Of a stretch of 28,846 nucleotides of DNA, positions 1-7,895 are shown piece by piece (positions within the stretch are counted from its first letter, which is position 1; each line of letters begins with the position of its first letter). The notes under the pieces are model-generated. The model was not told the DNA's origin, did not search any database, and saw nothing but the letters and a program-made list of their open reading frames with translations. Made by a program: the position numbers and the translations under genes. Location: IMG/VR virus record IMGVR_UViG_3300031576_000238, positions 1-28,846 of that record. One strand, 5' to 3'. The DNA is from a virus.

Positions 1-2
1 TA

Positions 3-74
3 GATAAGAATATATTAGCTGATGAAGTAGTAAGAAAAGCAAAAGAAAAATTACAATCTGAAGGACAACTATAA
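3..74 (+). CDS. C-terminal end of an unidentified gene (partial)
   Basis: An open frame enters from the left edge and ends at TAA 72-74, giving 23 residues rich in Lys and Glu and ending in SEGQL. The stop shares one base with the next ATG (TAATG), the spacing seen throughout this run, so it is probably the end of a real co-transcribed gene. The visible part looks helical and charged. Its function cannot be judged from this fragment. Confidence 0.6.
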   Translation, partial: DKNILADEVVRKAKEKLQSEGQL

Positions 75-295
75 TGAGAGTTAAACGATATTTCTGGAAC
101 ATTTTGCTTTCTATAGATCAGTTTTTCAATGCACTAACTGGTGGTGATCCAGATGAAACCATGAGTTCAAGAATTGGAAAGAATAAAGACAAAAGTAGAC
201 TTGCTAGATTTTTGTCTGGATTCTTAGATTTATTTGAGTGGAACCACAGTGAAAAGTCTATAGAAAAGGATGAGGGAAAAGACGAATCAGTATAA
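74..295 (+). CDS. Small conserved phage protein with GDPDET motif
   Basis: A 73-aa protein. Residues 1-35 contain an amphipathic stretch followed by the motif GGDPDETMSSRIGK, a signature I associate with small uncharacterised proteins in many tailed phages and prophages. The middle (about 42-56) is hydrophobic/aromatic (LARFLSGFLDLFEW) and the C-terminus is Lys/Glu-rich. No convincing membrane-spanning segment or enzyme motif is seen. The start overlaps the previous stop by one base and AAGGA lies 8 bases upstream, so it is probably translationally coupled. In other phages such proteins can lie near lysis genes, and the next gene encodes a membrane protein, but a lysis role here is only a guess. 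Confidence 0.75.
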   Translation: MRVKRYFWNILLSIDQFFNALTGGDPDETMSSRIGKNKDKSRLARFLSGFLDLFEWNHSEKSIEKDEGKDESV

Positions 296-306
296 GTGAG
301 GGAGTA

Positions 307-516
307 ATGAGGATAATTGACACTAAGTCAGATCTTACGGAAGAGGGAAAGCAAAAACATATTGAGATCAAAGGCAAAATCAGAGTGAAGAAAAATAAGA
401 GAGCCTTGATGCTTAAAATTGCAATAGTGGTTGGAATAGCAGATTTTATTGTTACGTCGCTTCTCCTTCTTCAAATGATGGGAGTATTGCAACCGTGGCT
501 ACAAAAGATCTTATAA
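307..516 (+). CDS. Small single-pass membrane protein
   Basis: A 69-aa protein. Residues 1-35 are polar and basic (ending KVKKNKRA-like) and would be predicted cytoplasmic. Residues about 36-63 form one long hydrophobic helix (MLKIAIVVGIADFIVTSLLL), followed by a short tail. GGGAG lies just upstream of ATG 307. One transmembrane segment with a basic N-terminus is compatible with a one-helix holin or a spanin/antiholin partner, but also with any small inner-membrane protein. No endolysin lies in the window to support a lysis cassette. Its end overlaps the next gene by 22 bases. Confidence 0.65.
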   Translation: MRIIDTKSDLTEEGKQKHIEIKGKIRVKKNKRALMLKIAIVVGIADFIVTSLLLLQMMGVLQPWLQKIL

Positions 517-860
517 AGAAATTTAAGTCCTACTTAGACACTAAGCCTGGGCAGTTAAAACCAATTCAGCAAAAAGAATCTGAAATGCCGGAAGTACGCA
601 AAATTGTATTAGAAAACAAAACTGCAGAAGAACGAATTAAGAAAGAAGTGGAAGATATTAAGAAGCTAGATGAAACTCCTGATAGACGGTACATTGAAGA
701 AAAGATGGACAGTCTTCAGAGTGAAGTTAGACTTCTAAGGGAACAATTTGGAGCAATCCAAGAGAACCTTGAACTTCTTCTTGAAACTAATATAAGACTT
801 CGAGAGTTTTTGGCACAGCGAGAAAAGTCTAAGCTAAAGAGGTTATTTAAATGGCTGTAA
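495..860 (+). CDS. Coiled-coil protein of unknown function
   Basis: A 121-aa protein starting at GTG 495, with GGAG at 481-484 placed about 10 bases upstream; the start lies inside the previous gene. The sequence is highly charged. Residues about 63-115 show heptad-like spacing of Leu/Ile (MDSLQSEVRLLREQFGAIQ onward), predicting a long helix or coiled coil, and the C-terminus is basic (KSKLKRLFKWL). No catalytic motif is visible. Its position directly before neck genes suggests a minor structural, scaffolding or accessory role, but I do not recognise the family. Confidence 0.7.
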   Translation: MATKDLIKKFKSYLDTKPGQLKPIQQKESEMPEVRKIVLENKTAEERIKKEVEDIKKLDETPDRRYIEEKMDSLQSEVRLLREQFGAIQENLELLLETNIRLREFLAQREKSKLKRLFKWL

Positions 861-2140
861 CTATAAGTTTTTCATCTCCTGGGAATCCCCCGCACAATAT
901 AGTCAGCTTTCGAGTTGAACGAAGTGTGCGTCCAGCCGCAGGTTCTATTGCGCTGGTAGGTGATGTAAATAACGTTACTAAGGTAGTCATTGTTGCTTTC
1001 TCAGGTCCTGTGCCTGCAATAGGAGCATTAGCTGGCGACCAAATGCACATTGGGGGAACTTTATATAGAGTTCTTACTAACACTGCAACTACAATAACGT
1101 TTACAGCCGACACAGATCTTTCTACTATTGTGTCTTTTCCTGCTGCATTTGTCATTGTAAATGACTTAGCAGAGTTTTCTAGTTTTGAATTTGTAGGATT
1201 AGTCAGCCCTACACTACCATTCCCAGCTACGTTGGTTCATCAATTTAATGATCCTACTGGAACTCAGTTTGACTTTTATCAAGTTAAAACTATAGATTCA
1301 GGCGGAAATATAAGTCTAGAGCCATTAACTAAGCCTTTTAGACCAGGGCAAGTTATCACTCTTGCAATTGATGAAATCAGAAAAGCCCCTAAAGATAGTC
1401 TTACAGGAATCATTGGTGGGAGTATTACTTTTGAAGTAGAAGTAATAGTTGGTGGTAGACGACAAGATCCAAAGGATAATGTCGTTAATGCTGAAATTTT
1501 TATCCCCTCTTACTTGGCTCCTGATGGTCAATTTAGAGTGGTTGAATCAATCGTAATGGCAAGGGTAGGTCCTGCAAGATACAGGGCTACTTGGGCAGTA
1601 CCAACAAACATTAGCAATCCGTTTGGTAACTTCACAGTATACCCAGCCGATGATTACGTAGTCTCTTATAAAGCAAATTTCATAGGGTTAGTTGGCTCTG
1701 CGCCAGATAGCTTCATCGAGTTTGCTAGTGAAATGTTTACACTTGTAGCAAGTGACGGACCTATCTTCGGAAGGTTTCCTTCTTATGCAAGTGTCGAAGA
1801 TTTAAGACAGACTTTATTTGAAATTGATGCTTACCTACCAGAATCAATTCCAAAGACAGACCTAAATGGTAGGAATAAGGTGCTTCAATACCATATTGAA
1901 CGTGCTTCTGACAAATTACGTGAAGAGTTGAATTACCACCAACTGAGGGGTAATTCTTCAGATCGTCAAGAGTATGTATCAGTTAGATCAATATATACGT
2001 TATTGATGGCTGCTCGTGGGCAGAACTCATCTGCTGTTTCAGACAAGTTTCTGGAACAATGGGAGAAGAGAGCAATCTATATCTTGGCTCAATTGAAACG
2101 AGAAGGGGTAGCTCAGGGTATTCCTCTAGGTAGAGGTTAA
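851..2140 (+). CDS. Neck protein: beta-domain N-terminus plus helical adaptor-like C-terminus
   Basis: A 429-aa protein. Residues about 30-105 carry a small beta domain with GDQMHIGGTLYRVL, similar to a domain repeated in the sheath. Residues about 190-300 are beta-rich and Ig/fibronectin-like. Residues about 310-418 switch to all-helical sequence (SVEDLRQTLFEIDAYLP; VLQYHIERASDKLREELN; FLEQWEKRAIYILAQLK), the size and character of a head-tail connector of the gp6/adaptor type. It sits immediately before tail-completion and terminator candidates, where connector proteins are usually encoded. The start overlaps the previous gene by 10 bases, with AAGAGG upstream. The connector role is inferred from order and helical pattern; the beta domains are unusual for that family. 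Confidence 0.7.
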   Translation: MAVTISFSSPGNPPHNIVSFRVERSVRPAAGSIALVGDVNNVTKVVIVAFSGPVPAIGALAGDQMHIGGTLYRVLTNTATTITFTADTDLSTIVSFPAAFVIVNDLAEFSSFEFVGLVSPTLPFPATLVHQFNDPTGTQFDFYQVKTIDSGGNISLEPLTKPFRPGQVITLAIDEIRKAPKDSLTGIIGGSITFEVEVIVGGRRQDPKDNVVNAEIFIPSYLAPDGQFRVVESIVMARVGPARYRATWAVPTNISNPFGNFTVYPADDYVVSYKANFIGLVGSAPDSFIEFASEMFTLVASDGPIFGRFPSYASVEDLRQTLFEIDAYLPESIPKTDLNGRNKVLQYHIERASDKLREELNYHQLRGNSSDRQEYVSVRSIYTLLMAARGQNSSAVSDKFLEQWEKRAIYILAQLKREGVAQGIPLGRG

Positions 2141-2141
2141 T

Positions 2142-2771
2142 ATGGACTGGGTGCTCGAAGTCGAAGGTGCAGAAGAAGTTGAACAATTTCTTGCACACTT
2201 AGAGCCAAGACTATTAGAAAATTTATTTATCGGTTTTAAAGAATACGCAAAGCGTTACTTAGTACCGAGAATTAAAGCTCGTTTAGCTCAAGCAGCTCAA
2301 CCCCATCAACCCTCTAAAATGGGTCTAGATGGTCAACCAAGTGCAGGTGGTGGTTACGGTGTCCCCAGTAACTCCACCAAATATGCAGAATGGAAGGCTT
2401 CACGCTCTAATCTGCCACTAGTCGGGACTTTATCTTCGAGAGAACTGGTAGCAACCGGCTTTCTTGTTGAATCAATAGACATACTAAAGCTAGAGAAGCT
2501 GATGGATGGTTTTACCATTGAAGTTGGTCATAAACCAGGAATGCGACCTACAGCAACTCCACATAGCAATAATCCGCCTGGTAGTAACCAAGCTGATGTA
2601 TCTAAGGTCGTAGAAAATACCCAATTAGCAGAATGGATAGAAGATTCTAAATATGCGTTTTGGGTGACAGAATACGAAGACGTTATGAGAAACATAGAAC
2701 CCCTAGTCTTAAGTATTCTGAAAAAGACAATCCACCAATTGTGGTCTGAATATGTCAAGAAAGTAGCGTAA
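2142..2771 (+). CDS. HK97-gp10-like tail completion / neck protein
   Basis: A 209-aa protein. Residues 1-50 are helical and resemble the N-terminus of HK97 gp10/phage virion morphogenesis proteins, with a basic helix (PRIKARLAQAAQ). A Gly/Pro/Ser-rich loop follows (54-75), then YAEWKASRSNLPLVGTLSS (81-99), which matches the family pattern in which a substrate-like 'Y..WK....PL...G.L..S' segment precedes beta strands. The C-terminus (about 160-209) is helical and aromatic. Such proteins complete the head-tail joint. It begins 2 bases after the previous stop and shares one base with the next start, so the neck genes are probably co-translated. Confidence 0.7.
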   Translation: MDWVLEVEGAEEVEQFLAHLEPRLLENLFIGFKEYAKRYLVPRIKARLAQAAQPHQPSKMGLDGQPSAGGGYGVPSNSTKYAEWKASRSNLPLVGTLSSRELVATGFLVESIDILKLEKLMDGFTIEVGHKPGMRPTATPHSNNPPGSNQADVSKVVENTQLAEWIEDSKYAFWVTEYEDVMRNIEPLVLSILKKTIHQLWSEYVKKVA

Positions 2772-4219
2772 TGGCTCGACAGTTCGCAAGGATACTAAAT
2801 GACATTGAGGAAGCTCTTGCTAGAGAAGTTCGCAGAATTATATTTTTCGAGACAAGAGATAGAACTCCCCAAGATGTCGCATTTAGAGAAATGTTTGATC
2901 CTTTCACTGGGGAACTTGTAAAGAAGCCCATTGAGCCTAAATTTTTTGATGATACCGCAGATGCTACAATATCCACAAGTCCAAGATTCTCAGTTAGACT
3001 TTTAAAGTTATATGAAGATCTTGAGACAAATAGATTGCTCCCTCCTTATGGAAACGAATTGGTAGAGGTTTTACCTTCACCAGCAGCGTATGAAGTTGTA
3101 CTAGGAGGTCCAGATGCAATCACTACCAATGGTGGTGGAGATAGCACAGTTGAGATAACTCACCGTGAAATTCTCTCAGTTACTAATACTCACATACTTA
3201 GACTTATTACAGGTAGTAATCAAGGAACATACCGAATTGCGTCAATAACGCTAAATGGAAATGGTCCTCATACAATTACCCTTAGTAATGATTTGTTAGT
3301 GGCTTTGCCTGACTTTGACTATAATAAAGATGCTGGTATAGTAACTTTTAGGGAATTTACAGATTTACAAGCAGTAAGAGCAGGAGATACAATCGTAGAT
3401 GCTGCACTTACCTCGTTTGTTATTACAGCGGTAAATGCTTTTAACTCAACTCTCTCCGTAGCTCCTGGCAGCACTATAGCTAGTGGTGTAGGTGCCAAAA
3501 TTAATAGAGCAGGAAACGTACTACAGAATGATGATTTAGGTGAAGAACAATGTTACCTAATATTAGATCCCTCACAACCTATCATAGGCAGGGGAACTAG
3601 ATATCAAGTAAGTAGTCAGTTAATTCCTTATACGTTCTTGTACTTTATTAAGATATCTTCAAGAGAAAGAGACGAGCACATCTCTATTGCAAATAGAATG
3701 ATGCAAGTATTTAATCCTCCACGAGGTTCTCTGTTCACAGTTATTAGAACAGAAACATCTTTTGAATCAGAGCTTCTTAAAGATGTAAACGTAGGAGATA
3801 AAGTTATATACGTAAAAGATGCTACTAAGTTTTATGTGAATGATCGAGTTAGGTTGTTCGATGATTTAGAACTTGGTGAAGATCTTGTAATAAAGAGTGT
3901 AAATTTAACTAGCAACGCAGTTACTGTTGTAACACCTGTATCTAAACAGTATACAGCAGATCACTGTGCTAGACTAGTTAGTAACTTTTGTATTGCAATT
4001 CTTGAAAGAGATTTTAAGAATCACGTAACAGAAGATAGAGAAGAAAGCCAATTTTGGATTCATAGATTCACCTACCGTATTGAAGGTTGGGTTGATTCTA
4101 GAATTCCTCCTTATACTACAGAACAGATTTCTGAAGATCAAGGGGATGTAAATTTCGTCGGTATAGTATTAGAAGATTTTGAGGGGAATATACTTGACGA
4201 TACTGGCCTAGTGCCATAA
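2771..4219 (+). CDS. Virion neck protein, probable tail terminator with inserted beta domains
   Basis: A 482-aa protein. It has an N-terminal helix with an acidic segment (1-50), then an inserted 'GD' beta domain at about 188-232 (AGDTIVDAALTSFVITAVNA) like those in the sheath, and a second GD-type segment near 341-400. Between them, residues 276-320 (SQLIPYTFLYFIKISSRERD) followed by a helix, and the later strand FWIHRFTYRIEGWV (428-441), look like the alternating strands and helix of tail terminator proteins. Its position just before the sheath is where terminators (lambda gpU, T4 gp15) are encoded. It is much longer than usual (terminators are often 130-270 aa), which the inserted domains would explain. 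A role in neck assembly is likely; the exact function is inferred. Confidence 0.65.
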   Translation: MARQFARILNDIEEALAREVRRIIFFETRDRTPQDVAFREMFDPFTGELVKKPIEPKFFDDTADATISTSPRFSVRLLKLYEDLETNRLLPPYGNELVEVLPSPAAYEVVLGGPDAITTNGGGDSTVEITHREILSVTNTHILRLITGSNQGTYRIASITLNGNGPHTITLSNDLLVALPDFDYNKDAGIVTFREFTDLQAVRAGDTIVDAALTSFVITAVNAFNSTLSVAPGSTIASGVGAKINRAGNVLQNDDLGEEQCYLILDPSQPIIGRGTRYQVSSQLIPYTFLYFIKISSRERDEHISIANRMMQVFNPPRGSLFTVIRTETSFESELLKDVNVGDKVIYVKDATKFYVNDRVRLFDDLELGEDLVIKSVNLTSNAVTVVTPVSKQYTADHCARLVSNFCIAILERDFKNHVTEDREESQFWIHRFTYRIEGWVDSRIPPYTTEQISEDQGDVNFVGIVLEDFEGNILDDTGLVP

Positions 4220-4231
4220 CATGGAGGAGTC

Positions 4232-4522
4232 ATGCAGAAATACAAAAACGTCTCTAACGATACATTGCATTTAGATAGCATGACACACACTATTCATTTA
4301 AGTCCTGGGGAAACAATGACTCTTCCTGCTTCGCGGGATGTTAGATATTACTCTGGGTTGAAAAAATTAATAGTAGTTAGAGACAATAAACATGAGGGTA
4401 AACCTCGTGAATTACCGAGGTTTTCAAAACCAAAAGTAATAAGTAAAAAGCCTAAGTCTTTTAAGAAATTAGAAGACAAGGTTGATATTAACAATGAAAA
4501 TAATGAAATGGAGAACAAATAA
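4232..4522 (+). CDS. Small protein with basic tail, upstream of sheath
   Basis: A 96-aa protein. Residues 1-48 look like a compact beta domain (YKNVSNDTLHLDS, then LSPGETMTLPASRDVRYYSG), and residues 50-96 are a Lys-rich, probably disordered tail. GGAGGAG lies just before ATG 4232, and the stop overlaps the sheath start by one base. Small proteins of this kind often sit between neck and sheath genes in myophages, but I do not recognise a named family. No membrane segment or enzyme motif is seen. Confidence 0.7.
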   Translation: MQKYKNVSNDTLHLDSMTHTIHLSPGETMTLPASRDVRYYSGLKKLIVVRDNKHEGKPRELPRFSKPKVISKKPKSFKKLEDKVDINNENNEMENK

Positions 4523-7113
4523 TGGCGGCTGATTTGCTTAATACAAATATTGGCCCAGAACGCATTGAAGTTATCTCCCAACCAACAGGAGTTATACCGA
4601 TTCCTGGGGTTTCTACAGCGAATACAGCGTTTATTCTACGCAGTTCGTTGGCAGACGCACCAGTGGATTTCCCTGTTGAAGTTCTTAACCTCGACTCTTT
4701 TGTAGAGCAGTTCGGGGATGAGGATGAATTGGGGTTGGCTTACTTTGCGCTTCAAGGCTTTTACGCCAATGCTGGATCGGGTAATAAAGCCATTATCGTA
4801 AATATAGCTCCAACTGCGTCTGGTTCACAAGTTGATGAAAGAGGCGTGGCAGAAGTCGGGGCCGGTGGGTTTATTGAGGATGAGAACGAGATCGTAACAG
4901 GTCTTGCCGTCTCAGGCTATACCCCAGCGACTGGCTTACTGTCCTTCTCAGGATTACCAAACTTGTCACTAGTTGAAGTCGGTGACTTTTTCAAAGACGA
5001 TAATGGAAGATTATTCCTAATCTCTGCGGTAGATGATGCTGCAGATACACTAACGATTCCAGCAAATTTGAATGCTGGCAGTCCAATTTACTCAGCAGGA
5101 GGCTTAAATACAGCTTCTGTTGCTGGTAAAGTCCTACGCTTGTTTGATGCTGATGAGCACAACTCAAAAGCACTTATTCAAGAAGGTGCCCTTAAAGGGG
5201 CAGTGATTGTAACCGCAGTTTCAAACCGAGAAGTAACTGCTTCTGCTGGTGGTTTCCTAAATATGGGAGCCAGAGTAGGAGATTTACTCTTGGATTTTGC
5301 TTCTGCTCTTTTCTACATTACATCAGTAATTGATGATGACAAAGTAGAAGTTGATAGAGCTGGAGCTGCTTTGGGTGCGGCTAGTGTTAAAACTGGTGTA
5401 GTAAACATAATTCAAGACACAAAGAGAAGCTCAAGTAATAATGCTTCAGTATCCCCACAGAACAGCGTTCCGTTTGCGAGTTCTGGTGCAGGATTCGGAT
5501 TACTTCCAACATCAGTTGGACCATATCCGGCTGGCAGTTTAAACCAGCATTTTATGACCCTAAATGGAGAAGAGAAAGAAATTCTTTCTCAAATAATCGT
5601 TGCAAGTGGTACATTGAATGTTCTCTTCGGAACTTCGGTTAATACCTTAGTTTATACCTCCGCGACTGGACTTGTTCAGTTTGCTGGTTTAGAAAATCTT
5701 TCAACTGTTTCCCCTGGTGACGTATGGCGTGATGCAAGCAATAACGACTTCGTAATTGATGCCGTTAACGATGCAGGCGACAATATCACGATTGCAAAAG
5801 GACAAGTAGTAAATACGGCTGCTGGTTCTACAATTCGTGATGGGCAAGTGCGAATCAATTTACTTGATTCAGCATTTAACCCAGGAACTGCGAACATCCC
5901 AACCTTTTTTGAGCCAGCGAATGAATTAGATATTCCGGCTACATCAAGTGGTGCTGCTGATGATTACTTCATTGCAGATGCTATGGTCCAAGATTCGGAC
6001 TTTATTGGGACACAAGCTAATGGTAAAGGGCTTCATGCTCTTGACCGAGTTGACGATGTAAACTTAATCTGTATGCCCGAAGTAACAGGTAGAGCACTTC
6101 AAAATGCCCTAATTGATTATTGCGAAACAGGTAGGGATGATTGCTTTGCACTTATCGCTGTCCCTCGTAATATTACTAACGCGGTTGTAGATAGAGTCAA
6201 AGTCAATGTTACTATAAGTACCATTACTGTTGGAACTAGCTCCAGCACTGTACTCTTTTCAGGAAGTCCAAATCTTTCTGCAGTTGCAGTTGGTGACTTG
6301 TTAGATTTCAATGGTTCTAAGTACCTAATTCTTGATGTTGATGACCAAGACGACAAAGTAACAGTCGAATCAACTTCTATTAGCGGGTCGGGTTCAGCGG
6401 CTATCGTTGCACCAAGCGCCATTACGTATAAGGAGATTATAGTTAATAATCCTAGTAAACGTGCCGCATGGTATTTTAACTTCGTGAAAGTCCTTAGACC
6501 TTCCGATAGTTCTATCGTGGTTGTTGATCCTTGTGGCTATGCCGCAGGAGTGATGGCTCGAATTGATGCTAACACGGCGATTGGTGGAGTAAGTCATGCC
6601 CCAGCAGGTATCTCATTTGCTGGTCTAGCAGACACAGTAGGACTTGATTTGAAAGTATCAGAAAAAGAAGATGCTGGTCCATTAAGACTAAATAGGATTA
6701 ACCGAATTACAGAATTCCCTGGTGCCGGAAGATTTATCTTCGGTGGTTACACTGCAGACAGTGGAACCTCTCCTGCATTTACTGCAGAGGAACAGTTGAT
6801 TCAAGTAATCAGAGCTAATCTCTTTATTAAGGGATCTCTTGAAAGAGGCTTACGAAGCTTCATTTGGGAGAACTTCTCACCCGCGACCCAATTGCAGGTT
6901 AAAAATGCTATTGAGTCATTTTTGCGGAATAACTCATATCTCTTCCCCGCTGGTCTTCCAGAGAAGGAACAGTTTAGAGTAATTGCAGTGGATACCACAG
7001 CAGAAGCTCTAGCCAAGGGATTAATGAAGTTCCGTGTTCAAGTACGTACAAACGTTGGATTGAGATTCATAGAGATCGCTCTTGAGTTTCCAATTCCGCA
7101 GGCACAAGGATAA
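4522..7113 (+). CDS. Contractile tail sheath protein
   Basis: An 863-aa protein that would form the contractile outer sheath. The N-terminus has PGVSTANTAFILRSS and a strand/helix pattern typical of sheath subunits. The C-terminus carries the conserved sheath core: LNRINRITEFPGAGRFIFGG (723-742), RSFIWENFSPATQLQVKNAI (778-797) and a final strand pair ending FIEIALEFPIPQAQG, used for subunit interlocking. T4 gp18 is 659 aa and P2 gpFI 396 aa, so this sheath is large. The excess is largely four related insertions at about residues 136-184, 240-282, 381-428 and 573-619, each with a GD dipeptide and an aromatic/Ile-Val strand. Such insertions would be expected on the outer surface of the tail. 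The start overlaps the preceding stop by one base and the tube gene follows directly. Confidence 0.95.
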   Translation: MAADLLNTNIGPERIEVISQPTGVIPIPGVSTANTAFILRSSLADAPVDFPVEVLNLDSFVEQFGDEDELGLAYFALQGFYANAGSGNKAIIVNIAPTASGSQVDERGVAEVGAGGFIEDENEIVTGLAVSGYTPATGLLSFSGLPNLSLVEVGDFFKDDNGRLFLISAVDDAADTLTIPANLNAGSPIYSAGGLNTASVAGKVLRLFDADEHNSKALIQEGALKGAVIVTAVSNREVTASAGGFLNMGARVGDLLLDFASALFYITSVIDDDKVEVDRAGAALGAASVKTGVVNIIQDTKRSSSNNASVSPQNSVPFASSGAGFGLLPTSVGPYPAGSLNQHFMTLNGEEKEILSQIIVASGTLNVLFGTSVNTLVYTSATGLVQFAGLENLSTVSPGDVWRDASNNDFVIDAVNDAGDNITIAKGQVVNTAAGSTIRDGQVRINLLDSAFNPGTANIPTFFEPANELDIPATSSGAADDYFIADAMVQDSDFIGTQANGKGLHALDRVDDVNLICMPEVTGRALQNALIDYCETGRDDCFALIAVPRNITNAVVDRVKVNVTISTITVGTSSSTVLFSGSPNLSAVAVGDLLDFNGSKYLILDVDDQDDKVTVESTSISGSGSAAIVAPSAITYKEIIVNNPSKRAAWYFNFVKVLRPSDSSIVVVDPCGYAAGVMARIDANTAIGGVSHAPAGISFAGLADTVGLDLKVSEKEDAGPLRLNRINRITEFPGAGRFIFGGYTADSGTSPAFTAEEQLIQVIRANLFIKGSLERGLRSFIWENFSPATQLQVKNAIESFLRNNSYLFPAGLPEKEQFRVIAVDTTAEALAKGLMKFRVQVRTNVGLRFIEIALEFPIPQAQG
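4927..6378 (+). repeat. Four diverged copies of a small GD domain inside the sheath gene
   Basis: Protein-level repeats encoded at about 4927-5073, 5239-5367, 5662-5805 and 6238-6378. Three copies begin with a phrase like LLSFSGLPNLS, LVQFAGLENLS or VLFSGSPNLS, then V..GD, a polar turn, a strand such as FLISAV, FVIDAV or YLILDV, an Asp-rich turn and a final strand (TLTI, NITI, KVTV). The second copy keeps only the GD-strand-turn part. At nucleotide level they are well diverged, so these are old domain duplications rather than recent repeats. Confidence 0.8.
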
Positions 7114-7124
7114 GGAGATAACCA

Positions 7125-7676
7125 ATGGCAAGAACAGGTAAAATAGACGCTATTGAAAAATTCCGATTCACTGTCGCCTTCACGGGACTGGGTAGAGCGG
7201 GCTTTAGCGAAGTATCAATTCCTAAGTATACTATTACTAAAGGCGAATACAGAGAGGGTAATGCCCCTGATAACGTTCAGCTCTTTCCAGGGCTAACGCG
7301 AACAGAAGACGTTGTTCTTTCTCGTGGTTCGACCACAAGTCAGGATCTTTATGAGTGGTTAAGATTGGTATTTGATCCTGAAAAGCTTCCCAATGGCTTA
7401 CCACAAGCTGGACAAGGCCAAAACCAAGTCCCACTTGGGAACACAGATGACTATCGTAAAGAAGTAACAGTTACGCTGTTTCGTCGAAACGGAGTCCCTG
7501 CAAAACAATGGGTTCTCAGAAACGCATTTCCAATCGCGTTTCAGCCTGGTTCAGACCTTAACGCAAACGAAGATGGAGAAAAGTCAATTGAACAAATCAC
7601 TTTGGCTTACGAAACCTTCGAGGAAATCTCAGGCGTTGAGATCTCTGCACCATTAGCTGGTGAGAATCAAGAGTAA
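7125..7676 (+). CDS. Major tail tube protein (gp19-like)
   Basis: A 183-aa protein of the T4 gp19-like tube family (also the Afp1/Pvc1 family). Signs are the opening DAIEKFRFTVAFTGLGRAGF, SEVSIPKYTITKGEYREGN, the PGLTR..DVVLSRG strand, and the late NEDGEKSIEQITLAYETFEE. It would stack as hexameric rings to form the rigid inner tube through which DNA passes. It directly follows the sheath, with AAGGAG upstream, and is followed by a strong hairpin. Seven of its ten Asn codons are AAC, against four of ten and one of six in its two downstream paralogues. This fits it being the abundant tube subunit. Confidence 0.92.
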   Translation: MARTGKIDAIEKFRFTVAFTGLGRAGFSEVSIPKYTITKGEYREGNAPDNVQLFPGLTRTEDVVLSRGSTTSQDLYEWLRLVFDPEKLPNGLPQAGQGQNQVPLGNTDDYRKEVTVTLFRRNGVPAKQWVLRNAFPIAFQPGSDLNANEDGEKSIEQITLAYETFEEISGVEISAPLAGENQE

Positions 7677-7684
7677 ATAAATAG

Positions 7685-7719
7685 GTTAGGGAGGGGGCTT
7701 AATCGCTCCCTCCCTTAAC
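7685..7719 (+). terminator. GC-rich hairpin after the major tube gene
   Basis: A perfect 10-bp stem, 7689-7698 with 7705-7714 (GGGAGGGGGC / GCTCCCTCCC, one G-U pair), closes a 6-base loop TTAATC. The stem extends by four more pairs (7685-7688 with 7716-7719) across one bulged T. A short TTT follows (7720-7722), so it is a weak intrinsic terminator at best. It may instead act as a partial terminator, or protect the 3' end of sheath-tube mRNA so these two genes are expressed more strongly than those downstream. It is the strongest hairpin I noticed in the window. Confidence 0.7.
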
Positions 7720-7733
7720 TTTCGGAGGAAAAT

Positions 7734-7880
7734 ATGCCATATAAGTCGGATGCACAAAGAAAGTTTTTTCATACAGCCAGTGCTAAAAAAGCTGGAATTA
7801 CTAAGAAACAAGTAAAAGAGTTTGATAAAGCTTCAAAAGGAAAGAAACTTCCTGCGAAGAAAAAAGCAAAAAAGAAGTAA
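7734..7880 (+). CDS. Small basic protein (MPxKSxAQRxFF type)
   Basis: A 48-aa protein with ATG at 7734, preceded by a good site (CGGAGGAAAAT). It starts MPYKSDAQRKFF, has a helical middle (GITKKQVKEFDKASKGKKLP) and ends in a run of Lys and Ala. Short proteins beginning MPxKSxAQRRFF and ending GKKLP plus Lys are common, uncharacterised phage and prophage proteins. Lys makes up more than a third of the residues, so nucleic-acid or membrane contact is plausible, but the function is unknown. It lies between two tube paralogues, just downstream of the hairpin. Confidence 0.8.
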   Translation: MPYKSDAQRKFFHTASAKKAGITKKQVKEFDKASKGKKLPAKKKAKKK

Positions 7881-7895
7881 TTTTAAGGTGGGTAA

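Noticed and set aside
74-516. A holin/lysis cassette
   Set aside because: Only one small membrane protein and no endolysin or spanin sequence is seen, so a lysis label is not supported.
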